This document shows, piece by piece, positions 33,165-43,680 of a DNA stretch of 64,000 bases. The notes beneath the pieces were generated by a model. The model did not search any database and had not been told where the DNA came from. It saw only the letters and a list, made by a program, of their open reading frames with translations. Source of the stretch: Chiridota heheva (Eukaryota > Echinodermata > Holothuroidea > Apodida > Chiridotidae). Position 1 is the first letter of the stretch, and every line of letters begins with the position of its first letter. The stretch is taken from contig JAIGNY010002845.1 in the NCBI GenBank assembly GCA_020152595.1, positions 1,789,501 to 1,853,500 on the forward strand, given 5' to 3'. Position numbers and translations under genes: made by a program.

Positions 33165-33690
33165 CAAGGTCTGACATCTGCTTGCAAGTCAGAGATCCTG
33201 GGTTTGATTCCTGGTGGGTCATCGTTCATATTACCCGTCTTAGAATAGGTCACACCCACCTCACTCCCACCTCCTTATTGGCTCCGCCAACCCCTCTGCA
33301 TCAATTGCCATTGCACCCTCACAGTCCATCACATTCTCCTTGCTTGCCCCCTATACAACCTTCCCAGAGCTTCCCGCACTCCCAACAACTCAATAGCCGA
33401 ACTCTTCCAGAAAAACCTTGGGATAAATTTATCTCCTTCCTTCATCATGCTTCCCTCTATAACCATATTTAGACCTCCTCTCCCACCCCCCTTTCTTTAC
33501 TTTGTATTTTCACCCATGCCCCTCCTCTCTCGATCCCAACTTTCTGGCATTTAGTTCTTGTATTTCTCTCAATCTCCCCCTGTTTCCTTCCTACTTCTAG
33601 AATAATCTTACCTCTCAGGCACAATTTGACCCTCGCTGCCGTAGTGCTGTTAAGCCCTCATCAAACAAGCAAACAAACATAAAGGAATCT
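33165..33690 (+). mobile_element. tRNA-like head joined to I-type LINE 3' end
   Basis: 33165-33225 has a tRNA-like tract with B-box-like GGGTTTGATTCC. It runs directly into the LINE 3' end (aataggtcacacccacctca ... ctctcaggcacaatttgacc ... caaacaagcaaacaaac). The junction looks like a SINE head fused to a LINE tail, or two adjacent insertions. Confidence 0.65.
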
Positions 33691-34059
33691 GGTGTAATTT
33701 TAATTTTTGGCCATTGTTACTTAGAATCTTGACTTTCAAATAGCGTTGTCATATGGCTTCCATCAGATACTCTATATTCATATTACCCTATCAAAGGTAT
33801 GCAGACATTTATGCAGACATTTGCAGGCAACATTAGGTAAATTCCTGTAAAATCTATTAAAAGAGTCGAAGTAATGAAACAATTTCATCAAAATTGCCTA
33901 AAAATTGACCATTTCACAGCGTTTGGAAATCTCAGGCATCAATAGGCAATTTATGCAAATTTGTAATATATGACTGGTTGTGAATCCTTATTTTGTAATT
34001 CTCTTTGATAAGTTTTTTGAAGTGTTGCCGCCAATTCTCACCAAAAGCGTTTGAGTCTT

Positions 34060-34460
34060 TTCTGTTAGCGTGTTTCAGCTGACGTCATGAGGTCACATGA
34101 CTTTGTTTACATCACCATTTTGTTGGTCAAAAACACTGTCGTCTGCTGTACACTCAATTAGACTTACATACATGATTTGCAGCGAGCACTTTGTACAGGT
34201 TTTGTCTGAGTATAACGAACAATCAGCTGCCGTTAACGTTAAAGTTACTCTTTGTATATCCGGTGAGTATATAAAACTTAAGAAAAATATGAAGCAAAAT
34301 CGAAAGCAAAAACAAAAATTGCAAATAGTAGAATTTGCTGAACTGGTACTGGTAGGTTAGCATGTAGTATGTTTGTTGTACATGTGATGTGACTGGGCTG
34401 CATGAAGACGCGTGACGATGCTGCCCTGCAAAATGGAGTCCAGTTGGGTTAGAGTCATGT
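34060..34460 (+). mobile_element. P-type/THAP DNA transposon remnant, plus copy (deleted)
   Basis: It has both outer landmarks (gaggtcacatgactttgttt at the left; gatgctgccctgcaaaatgg and agagtcatgtgac at the right) and the internal agcgagcactttgtacagg segment, but most of the THAP coding part is deleted. Confidence 0.7.
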
Positions 34461-34696
34461 GACAAAATCACTCAGTACCCCCAATCAAATTCTTACAGGA
34501 ATAGACATTCCAATCAGATATACGAAAGGTTTCCGGGTTCAATTCCCATCGAGAGTCCTGTGGTGTGTGCTTATTCATACATTACAAACTTAGCCTAAAT
34601 TAAAAATTGATTCATCTTTGATCAGCCATAACTCAAAACTAGAGTTTTAAACTGCAATCAAATACTGGTCTGCTCAGATATGAATATTCTGTTAAC

Positions 34697-34975
34697 CAAT
34701 GAGAGTGGTTAAGAAGTCATGCTCGTATACAAAAGGTTTCCTGGTTTGACTCCCACCGCGAGCCCTGTATTGTGTCCTTCAGCAAGACACTTTGCTATAG
34801 TGCACTCAGCTGTAAAATGAGTATCAGCACTGCTGGGGAGTAACGTGCGATGGACTGGCGTCCCGTCTAGGGGGAGTCATGGCTCTCATCCACATACTCC
34901 AAGAAAACCAGGGATAAGCACTGGCCTGATGGGCTTTCATGCATGGCTCTAGTATGGATTTTTAACCAAATCAAA
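34697..34975 (+). mobile_element. tRNA-derived SINE family 1
   Basis: gagtggttaagaagtcatgc, B-box-like tggtttgactcccac, tgtccttcagcaagacactt, gatggactggcgtcc and gggataagcactggcctgat occur in family order. A partial tRNA-like piece with gggttcaattcccat lies just before it at 34525-34580. Confidence 0.88.
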
Positions 34976-34989
34976 ATTGCTCTAATCCA

Positions 34990-36515
34990 TAGGCCTTTAA
35001 CTAATTACCTCTGCCAGCGAAGTTGGACAGGTTATGTTTTCGCCTGTTTGTTTGTTTTCTGTTTGTTTGTTTGCATCAAGATATCTCAAGAACTGATGAT
35101 GGATTTTGATTAAATTTGGTGTGTGGTTTGTTACTATTTTAGGAAGAAGAGACAGAAATCTGGAGCAGCGGAAGGGCAGAAATCCAGGGGTGGGGATATT
35201 TTAGGATGAGATCTGTAAAGACTTAATTAATTGAATTCATGTCCTGAAAAGAATTCAAAGCAATCAATTTCCTTCACTCTAAGAGAATCAAACAATTGGC
35301 TTCTTGTATGAAAGGAAAATGATGGAATGTGAATCATGGCTGAATAGAGCTCAAACAATGAATGATTAGCCTGAATAAAACTGAAAACATTGATCACAAG
35401 TGATGATCCTCAAGTGATGATCACAAGTAATGATCCTGAAGTGTTTAGAATGCAAATGACAATACAGATCAACAGTGAGAACAGAATATGTTAGGTTGTA
35501 ACTTATTTGGTCAAGGGTTTCTTAGGTAGATTGTATTCCGGTGGGGAATGAACAAGGGGTGGAGGTATGCACTCTGCAGACTAGTTACCTCCGCCAAAGA
35601 AGTTAGACGGCGGTTATGTTTTTGCCTTTGTAAATTTGTTAGTTTGTTTATTTGTCATCAAGATATCTGAAGAACTGTTGATTGGATTCTGATCAAAATT
35701 GGTGTGTGGTTTTGTTTGTTTGTTTGTTTGGGACATAATGGAACAGGGGAAGGGTGTACTGGAACAGGTGGTAGGGTGTAAATAGAGGGGTGGTGACATT
35801 TTAAGGTGAATTTGTCTTTTGTCTGTCATCAAATATGCAGAACTGAAGATTAAAATTGATTTTTTACTTAAGGAAGAAGTGATTTTTAAGACATTTCAGG
35901 ATGCAAATGGGGGTGGGGACATAATTGGTTTGTTTGTCTGTCATCAAGATCTAATGAGGATTTGGATTAAGTGGTTTTGATTACAATTTTGAAACATATT
36001 AGAACAGGGGAAGGGCAGAAAATAGGGGGTGGGGATGTTTTAGGATGAGATCTGTCAAGACTAAGTTGTCAAGACTTGAGTTAAAACTTTTTGTTGAACA
36101 ATGACTTTGCACTCTGAATGAAGATCCAAACAATCAATTTTCAGAACTCAAAGAGACTTACAGTACATCAAGTGTTCTCTGTAATCATTGAAAATGAAAC
36201 ATTTGGTTTCTGCCATGAATGAAAAATGATGGAATGTGAATCCTGGCTGAATAAAGCTCAAACAATGATAACAATGATGCTTCACTTAAATAAGGCTGAA
36301 AACAATGGTATGGCCTTGGAAGAAATCAAGTCACAACATAATCTTCTAAGTGTTTAGATTGCAAATGATCATTATAGATTAAAACTTGGGATAAATCTTT
36401 GTGGGCCTAGAATTTCTGAGATAGATTATATTAGGTATGGGGAACAAATGAACTCTAAAATTATTTTAGGCATTTTAGAATTGCAACAGGCGGAGGTATG
36501 CGCTGTAGAGAGTGC
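34990..36515 (+). mobile_element. Dispersed family 11, two head-to-tail copies
   Basis: Copies at 34993-35585 and 35585-36515 share acctc(t/c)gccagcgaagttg, ggttatgttt with a TTTG tract, catcaagatatct, ttggtgtgtggttt, gaagggcagaaat, atgatggaatgtgaatc and a final ggaggtatgc. The second ends about 50 bp before the exon G acceptor. Other copies are at 40465-41055 and 53255-54060. Confidence 0.85.
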
Positions 36516-36564
36516 TAATATTCTAGTTTGTGATGTATTTAACAGTGTCTTTTTGTTTTGCCAG

Positions 36565-36683
36565 GGAAGCAGTGAAATACAAACCAACATCTGCTCTGTC
36601 TGTTGCCTTCAAAATCAAGAAACAAAAGCAAGAGTCACACCTGAGAAAGCTTAAGGTGTTTGGATCCTTGCCCTTGGAAGGTG
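36565..36683 (+). CDS. GTF3C2: GTF3C2-like exon G
   Basis: The acceptor is tgttttgccag and the donor GGTG|gtgagt. The frame EAVKYKPTSALSVAFKIKKQ ... LKVFGSLPLEG is open throughout. It resembles the segment of GTF3C2 just before the propeller, where human has a YLP...SPLF-V-REG pattern. It needs two bases from the previous exon and ends in phase 1, which joins exon H exactly. Other frames hit stops. Confidence 0.8.
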
Positions 36684-36699
36684 GTGAGTAGCTTGTTCC

Positions 36700-37085
36700 T
36701 AGTTGTTGTGACTGGCCTGTGACTCCCCCGACAAGGCATCTGTACATTGAATATTTAAAACACAAATTTAGTTTTACACTAGTAGACACATGCCAGAGAA
36801 AACACACAAGTCACAATGGAGTTGTTTGTCAGTGTGGACTCAAGGAAATTGCCAGGACGGCAAGTGAATGAACACCCTGCTCTTTTTGAGAAGTATTCAG
36901 AGAACCAGCTTGGGGTGCATCTCCTACCATCAGGAATAACTGCTTTACGCCCCCTCTAAAGGACAGTGAGTGCCACCCAACCACTGGCCACATTTCCCTA
37001 AGGTCGCGTATGCTTGATGTCAGCATATCATTCTGCATATCTGTGAAAAGATCGCTGATTAAATCACCATTGGACTTCAATCTCA
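36700..37085. other. Intron, no recognised feature
   Basis: Unique-looking sequence with short minus-strand ORFs that have no family resemblance. Confidence 0.4.
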
Positions 37086-37089
37086 GTCA

Positions 37090-37890
37090 TATGCTCAGCT
37101 GACTGAGCTACATACCTCCCTTTAGTGGTCATCCATGTGTCGTACCCTCAGCCGACTAAGCTACATGCCTCCCTTTAGTGGTTATCCATGTGTCGTACCC
37201 TCAGCCAACTAAGCTACATGCCTCCCTTTAGTGGTTATCCATCGCATCAGTTGACTGAGCTACCCTCTTTAGTGGTTATTAATGCTCAGTTGACTTACAT
37301 GCCTCTCTTTAGTGGTTATCCATGTGTCGTACGCTCAGCCGATTGAGCTACATGCCTCCCTTTAGTGGTTATCCATGTGTCGTACCCTCAGCCGACTGAG
37401 CTACATGCCTCCCTTTAGTGGTTATCCATGTATCGTACCCTCAGCCGATTGAGCTACATGCCTCCCTTTCATGGTTATCCATGTGTCGTATCCTCAGGTG
37501 ATTGAGCTACATGCCTCCCTTTAGTGGTTATGCATGTGTCGTACGCTCAGCCGACTGAGTTACATGCCTCCCTTCAGTGGTTATGCATGTGTCGTATGCT
37601 CAGCCGACTGAGCTACATGCCTCCCTTTAGTGGTTAGGCTTGTGTCATACGCTCGGCCGACTGAGCTACATGCCTCCCTTTAGTGGTTATCCCGATGAGC
37701 TACATGCCTCCCTTTAGTGGTTATCCATGTGTCGTACCCTCAGCCGATTGAGCTACATGCCTCCCTTTAGTTGTTATTTATGTGTCGTACCCTCAGCCGA
37801 TTGAGCTACATGCCTCCCTTTCATGGTTATCCATGTGTCATATCCTCAGCCGATTGAGCTACATGCCTCTAGTGGTTATCCATGTGTCAA
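37090..37890 (-). repeat. 53-bp array with a tRNA A-box motif in most units, about 16 copies
   Basis: The plus-strand unit is cagccgactgagctacatgc, then ctccctttagtggttatcca and tgtgtcgtaccct. On the minus strand most units read GTAGCTCAGTCGGCTGAG, which fits the RNA polymerase III A box consensus (TRGCNNAGYNGG), followed by about 30 bp with no B box. Some units are shortened (37257, 37290, 37690). The monomer looks like a tandemly amplified 5' half of a tRNA or SINE. Confidence 0.93.
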
Positions 37891-38024
37891 AGGAAATAGT
37901 TCAAGCGCAGAATGGCCAAAAGGGTGAACAAAATTGTTTTTTTTTAAAGAATCAGTTGCTTCGAAATGTCCATAGATAATGTATACTACACAATTAACAG
38001 GTACACATCCTTGCAATGATTAAC

Positions 38025-38530
38025 CTGTCTGAGTTTGATGATTGACTGCTTTTTCAACCATTGACCGCATGATCTTGCATGCCAACAAAATCTGCATTAC
38101 TAAGTGGGGCAAACGTAGGGACAAACATCCTACGCGATACTGGTGCAGTACAATTAGCTAGAGGCACGCACGCTCATGTAGTCGATGCATTTTACTGTAC
38201 AAAACAAATTTCTGCACACACAGACTGAGTAACGGCAAATTGGTAAACAAAAATTGCGCTAACTGGCCCGCTGCGGGCTTTGTAAATATGATTGCTGTTA
38301 CCCAGAACAGTTAACAACTGAATTTTACTTATCCCTTTTGCTAAAAACTATAATGATCCGGAGAAGTGCCATAAATGGACCAAAGCTTGCGTTAGGCCTC
38401 GTGAACATCTAAATGTCAACGCATTGGTAATGCAGGATTGTGGATTTAAGGATTGTTTGCCCCCACCTAGTTCCCGCGTTGCTATGGTGGGTGTGACTTA
38501 TTTCGTAACTCTAAGATGTTAATTTGTTGT
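38025..38530 (-). repeat. Dispersed family 8, full copy minus
   Basis: Reverse complement of 28865-29345, with the same order of landmarks including gcccgctgcgggctttgtaa. Confidence 0.85.
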
Positions 38531-38627
38531 ATGGATTAAATATTCCCACAATTGTTTCCTGGAAAATAGAATCGTTTATTTAACCCCAAAGCCCAACATG
38601 CTGATTCACTTAATCAACCATGATCAG

Positions 38628-38702
38628 TGTCTGTACCGACTTGTCAACTCAATTGGTAGAGCACCCTCTTTCCAGCCGGAAGGTGGTGGGTTTAATCCCT
38701 GG
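38628..38702 (+). mobile_element. tRNA pseudogene or SINE head
   Basis: tcaactcaattggtagagca matches a tRNA D-arm/A box and ggtgggtttaatccctgg a degenerate B box. The acceptor stem is not paired. It immediately precedes LINE coding sequence. Confidence 0.6.
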
Positions 38703-38704
38703 TC

Positions 38705-39720
38705 AAATGAATTTCAACCCCTCTAAATGCTACATCTTGTCAATTTCCTTTAAGAAATGCTTTAAATCACCTGTTTTTACCCTATGCAACCAGCCATTAA
38801 ACCATGTCAACTCCCACCCATACCTACTGTAGGTGTTGAAATTGATAATAAACTCAGATGGGATAAACATATACATAACATAACCAAGAAAGCTAACTCT
38901 GTACTTGGCCTATTAAAACGTAACCTCTCAAACTGTCCCACTGACGTTAAATCCACTGCTTTTAAAGCTCTAGTCAGACCAGTACTTGAGTACGCATCAG
39001 CAGTCTGGGACCCCCATAACCAGTGCGATGTAAATAAACTTGAATCTATTCAAAGGAGAGCAGCCAGGTTCTGTATGGCAGACTACTCTTATAAATCTAG
39101 TGTAAAAAACATGCTTCATAAATTAAATTGGCCCCTACTTAAAACAAGAAGATACAACACCCGGCTACATATGCTATATAAATCAATAACAATCTTGTCG
39201 GCATCAATAAAGATGAACTTATCCCCACCGTCAGAGCTAATACAAGAAATAATCATGACCTTAATTTTCAGGTTCCCTATGCTAAAAAGAATGTATGTAA
39301 ACACTTTTCCTTCCCTCACACACTAAAGAATTGGAATGCTTTACCGTCAGACATTGTACATGCACCAAGTCTCAATTGTTTCAAAGCTAAACTTACTAAC
39401 ACTTGTATTGCTAACTAGTTTTTTTACTCATACTTTTTGCGCTCGGTTGGCCTTCATGTCCTCTTAAATGGATTTTTGCCGACTTAACCGATTCAGATTC
39501 AGATTCAGAAGTCATACCAAAGACTTAAAAATTGGTACCTGCTGCCCTCTCGATCGCTTGATTCTTAGCATAAGGGATTGGAGCAGGGTAATAGTACAGG
39601 CTTGTGCGCAGTTTGTGGCAGCCATCTTGTTCTATTCTAAGCGCTTTGAGCATGCAACCTGCATGGATACTACGCTATATAAGAACACAGTATTAGTAGT
39701 AGTATTAGTATGTGTGACAT
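38705..39720 (+). pseudogene. CR1/L2-like LINE, RT C-terminal part and 3' end
   Basis: An out-of-frame KCYILSISFK...FTLCNQPL stretch leads, after a frame break near 38830, into VGVEIDNKLRWDKHI, LVRPVLEYASAVWDPH and ESIQRRAARF, the standard post-catalytic region of CR1/Rex/L2-type RTs. The 3' part has agcgctttgagcatgcaacc and gctatataagaacacagta with tagtagtag, as in L2-type tails. It is 5'-truncated and frameshifted. Confidence 0.85.
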
Positions 39721-40255
39721 ACAGTATCTGTTTGGTCCTAATTTTCAGAAAGGGTTGACAGAATTTAAAATTCTACTTGATTTTACATATTTGTAAGGAG
39801 AAATATAGGACTGTTGGATAATTGTGGGGGTGGGTATTTCCTCCTTGCCTCTTTATATTCATAGACCTGTAAGGTTAATGACTATTTGAGGGTTTAAGAT
39901 ACTTTAGATGGTCTGATCAGCTCTAGAAAAGAGCATAGAAATACAAAAAAACTTCTATGTTTATTGAAAATACAAAATGTACAATTCCCGCATTTTGATT
40001 CCATATTAGGTTCTTGTCAAGCCGGCAACTGCTGGAGGATTGTTACAAACAAGCAATCAAACAAACAAGTTTAATTTTTTTAAATTAGTCTTGATTTATT
40101 TTTTTGCAAAATAAGTTGTATTTCAGATGTTTTTAGGTAAAGTCTGTCAAAGAACTTTTCTTATTGACTTTGATGCACAGCATTTGATTTCTCACTTTGA
40201 TAGATTCAGTTAATGCCAAAGGTATTCTTCATTTTTGTCAACACTCCTAATACAG
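39721..40255. other. Intron upstream of exon H
   Basis: AT-rich, ending in a long T/A-rich stretch and the exon H acceptor. No other feature recognised. Confidence 0.4.
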
Positions 40256-40453
40256 GTAATGATTTGACCTTTTTGTTGGTGGGCCTATCTGGGCCATGGC
40301 ATGGTGCCCCTTACCTCAAGAGCAGATCAGCTCACATCAGTATGTTGCCATCAGCTGTCATCGGGAGATGGGGAGTGTTACAATGGTTTCTGATGCATCC
40401 ATACAGGAGGGTATGGTACAACTATGGGATATGGGGTGCCTTACCAAAGATGG
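40256..40453 (+). CDS. GTF3C2: GTF3C2-like exon H, start of WD40-type propeller (frameshift)
   Basis: The acceptor is ctcctaatacag and the donor GATGG|gtaagt. Downstream of 40275 the frame GGPIWAMAWCPLP ... SSHQYVAISCH ... GMVQLWDMG is a clear counterpart of the GGPLWALDWCP...YVALF...LLQLWGL stretch of vertebrate GTF3C2. Upstream, NDLTF fits in the frame set by exon G, but the two parts are one base out of register at the T run 40270-40274. One more T would join them and also satisfy phase 1 in and phase 2 out. A sequencing or assembly deletion is likeliest. Confidence 0.85.
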
Positions 40454-40464
40454 GTAAGTTACCA

Positions 40465-41055
40465 TTTTGGAAGGAGGTTATGTTTTTGCTTCTGTTTATT
40501 TGTTTTGTGTGTTATCAAGACATCTAAAGAAGTGATGTAATGCTTAGGTTTTGATAAAAATTTGGTGTGTGGTTTTGTCAGTTCCTAAAGAAGAAATGAT
40601 TCAAGTTTGGGATACATTGAAATGAGAAGGACAGAAATGGAGTGGGATTTTGTTTGGACTTACGCTCAATAATGAAAGGAAATCAAAAAATCAATTTAAT
40701 GAACTCTAAGAAAGTCAAATCAGTTGGTTTCTTGTATCAATTGGTTTTTGGCATGAAATTAAAATGATGGAATGTGGATCTTGCCTGAAAAGAACTCTAA
40801 CAATGAATGCTTATGCTGAATAAAACTGAAAACATTGATATGACTTGGAAAAGGCAATCAGAAGGTAAATAATCCTTAATTGTTTCGAATGCAAGTGGAG
40901 AAAATAGATTAAGGGCCAGAGAGAGATGATTTTTTTTTTTTAAGGGGGTGGGGGGGGAGGGGTGGATTGGGAGAGAAACTTGGTAGGCCTAGGATTCCTA
41001 AGGTACATTGTATTGCATGGAGAAATTGCCCAGTGTTGCAGAGGTATGGACTCAA
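40465..41055 (+). mobile_element. Dispersed family 11 copy beginning at exon H donor
   Basis: It starts with aaggaggttatgtttttgc within 15 bp of the donor and contains tatcaagacatct, ttggtgtgtggttttg, atgatggaatgtggatc and a terminal gcagaggtatgg. The TTTG tract is very short here. Confidence 0.8.
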
Positions 41056-41425
41056 AAGGAGAGATGGAATTCTAGTCGCTACAAAATAAATCAAATGTGG
41101 TCAAGTGGACTTGTAACATGGCATCATGTGGCATTGGAAAAGTCATTCCTATCATCGTTATCAGCAAATTCATATTTTAAAGAAAATTAGAAAAATTACA
41201 TGAAAATATTTGAACTGTCTTCCATCTCCACTCAAAGCTCCTTCAGCTGTCAAGTTCTGTTAACTATTGCTCGCAACTCTTTCAAAACCTTTTAGTGAAA
41301 TTTTAGTACAATTAATCATGAACGTGCTTTGTGGGTGATCACGTGTGTACAAGCTAGAACCATGGCCAGAACTATTAATTTAACTCATTGGTGGCGCACT
41401 TCAAAAACTAAACTGGGGTTACCTT
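41056..41425. other. Intron, no recognised feature
   Basis: No shared repeat or meaningful ORF seen. Confidence 0.4.
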
Positions 41426-41429
41426 TACT

Positions 41430-41800
41430 TACAGCTTTCCTCTCCTGACTGTGGAGACTGAGGCTTCATGGGGTAGCTTCCATTTCTTCCCGTCTCTTGC
41501 AAGTTCTGTTGCCTCCTTCAACTGTTCCACCCAAGCTCCTTCCTCTTTTTCTCTCAATTGTCCTTCTCCAAGTTGTTTTTGGTCTTCCTCTTTTCCTGCT
41601 TCCCTCCGGGGGCCACGACAATGCAATTTTCGCACAATAATCATTTTCTGTCCTTAGCACATGCCCAATCCATCTCCATCTTCTTGTATAAATTGTCTTG
41701 CTAGTTGGTATTGTCCATGTTCTTTCAGTATATCCGAGGCAGCGGATATTCTGAAGCTTCTTCACTTTTCCTCTATCATATATATTGATAGATATCAATA
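41430..41800 (-). pseudogene. LINE RT C-terminal fragment, minus
   Basis: The minus strand reads TRRWRWIGHVLRTEN then PPEGSRKRGRPKTTWRRT, the hallmark R-W-x-W-I-G-H-x-L-R and G-x-R-x-R-G-R-P-x-x-T-W motifs near the end of many LINE ORF2 proteins. Upstream it is truncated. A same-orientation fragment at 45770-46150 could be the other part of the same element. Confidence 0.85.
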
Positions 41801-41974
41801 TATCTATATTGCAAAATGGAAATAATGCATTGTAGTGTGCTATACAAACATCAGAAAATCTAGACTGAGTGTAAATTTACTTATTCAACTGTCCAGCAGC
41901 TGTAAATTAGTACTTTTCATTTTTAATAAATTGTGATCCAGCAGACAATTAGCCTATCATCTCCACAGCATATA

Positions 41975-43680
41975 TTTATACAGAGCCTATCCATGATCCA
42001 TCACAGCTAACTACCAGAGCCTATCCATGATTTATCACAGCTAACTACCAGAGCCTATCCATGATCCATCACAGCTAACTAACATAGCCTATCCATGATC
42101 CATCACAGCTAACTAACATAGCCTATCCATGATCCATCACAGCTAACTACCATAGCCTATCCATGATCCATCACAGCTAACTAACATAGCCTATCTATGA
42201 TCCATCACAGCTAACAAATGGTTTCTTTGAAAACCATTCTGAGAGTACAGAACTTAAAAAATAACATAGCCTACTTCCAGAACCCACTTCACCAGCCTGT
42301 AATCCATGATCCATCACAGCTAACTAACATAGCCTATCCATGATCCATCACAGCTAACTACCATAGCCATATCCATGATCCATCACAGCTAACTGTTAAC
42401 ATAGTCCTATCTATGATCCATCACAGCTAACTAACATAGCCTATCCATGATCCATCACAGCTAACTACCATAGCATATCCATGATCCATCACAGCTAACT
42501 AACATAGCCTGATTGATCCATGATCCATCACAGCTAACTAACATAGCCTGAAGGAAGATCCATGATCCATCACAGCTAACTACCTAGAGTGCCTGTTACA
42601 CCACATGATTGATGTCCAAGAAGGAATAGCCTATCCATGATCCATCACAGCTAACTAACATAGCGGACATCAAACAACTCAAATCCTAAATAAACGTTTT
42701 GGAGCTATTTCTATGATCCATCACAAGCTAGTTAAACAGAGCCAGATATAGACAGGAGTCATAGAGTTGGTAAGACAAGCAACAGAGGAGGTTGGGCTAT
42801 CATTATAAAATTGATAAACTATGCCGCAAGATCCCTCATGCTGAAAGCGAAATGGAAACTGAAAGGAACCGGGATAGTCTTACAGAAGGACCTTACCGCA
42901 AGAAATCGTTATACAGACTTCTGATCATCCCCAAACCTCATCTGCCTGGTCAATTGACGGAAGAATCTATGCGCTTCTCAAAACAACAGATGACTCAGAA
43001 GTGAAGAGAAGAATAATGGGACCAAATGATATTATGAACTTAAGAACCACCTGTACCTGAAGTTGACAGATATAAATTAATATTGTTCTCTGGACTTACC
43101 AAAACACTTGAAGTTGCTGAGGAGTACCAGCTACCTGATAATTTATTCATACCATTTTTCATATTTTTCTTGAAGTTTGTGCAAATCTTTCTTTTCTTAT
43201 TACCTATCATGTTGGATGCATGATGACTATAGCCCAAGTAATTGTAAGTCATAGCACAGAATGCTGGTTTTTCTTAACAATGATTTTTCAGTTATAGGTT
43301 TCCATGATTTCACAGCTAACTACCATAGATTTAATTGATGATCCATCAGAGATAACAAGATAGGGGCAGGGTTTGTTTGTTTATATATAAAAGCTAACTA
43401 CCATAGCATAAATGTTGTTATATCATGGGTGATTTTAATATTGATATTGTCAAAAACAGTTCAGTAGACCTTAATACAGTATCATCATAGGTTTTATCCA
43501 TTCCATGATCCATCACAGCTAACTACCATAGCATATCCATGATCCATCACAGCTAACTAACATAGCTATTTTATCAATTAATCCAACCTTGCATATGATC
43601 CATCACAGCTAACTCAGGTATTCTCAAGTCAATTAAAGTCAAAAATAAATTATCCGGTTATTGATCCATCACAGCTTATC
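41975..43680 (+). repeat. 33-bp repeat interspersed through LINE sequence
   Basis: The unit is catagcctatccatgatcca, then tcacagctaacta. It is regular from 41975 to 42220, then appears as one- to three-unit blocks near 42300-42560, 42630-42665, 42715, 43310, 43500-43570, 43600 and 43665. The blocks are separated by unrelated tracts, several of which are LINE coding sequence. Confidence 0.9.

Noticed and set aside
40213..40527. 104-codon ORF reading through exon H
   Set aside because: After the T run it is the wrong frame (LSGPWHG); the conserved reading is one base over.
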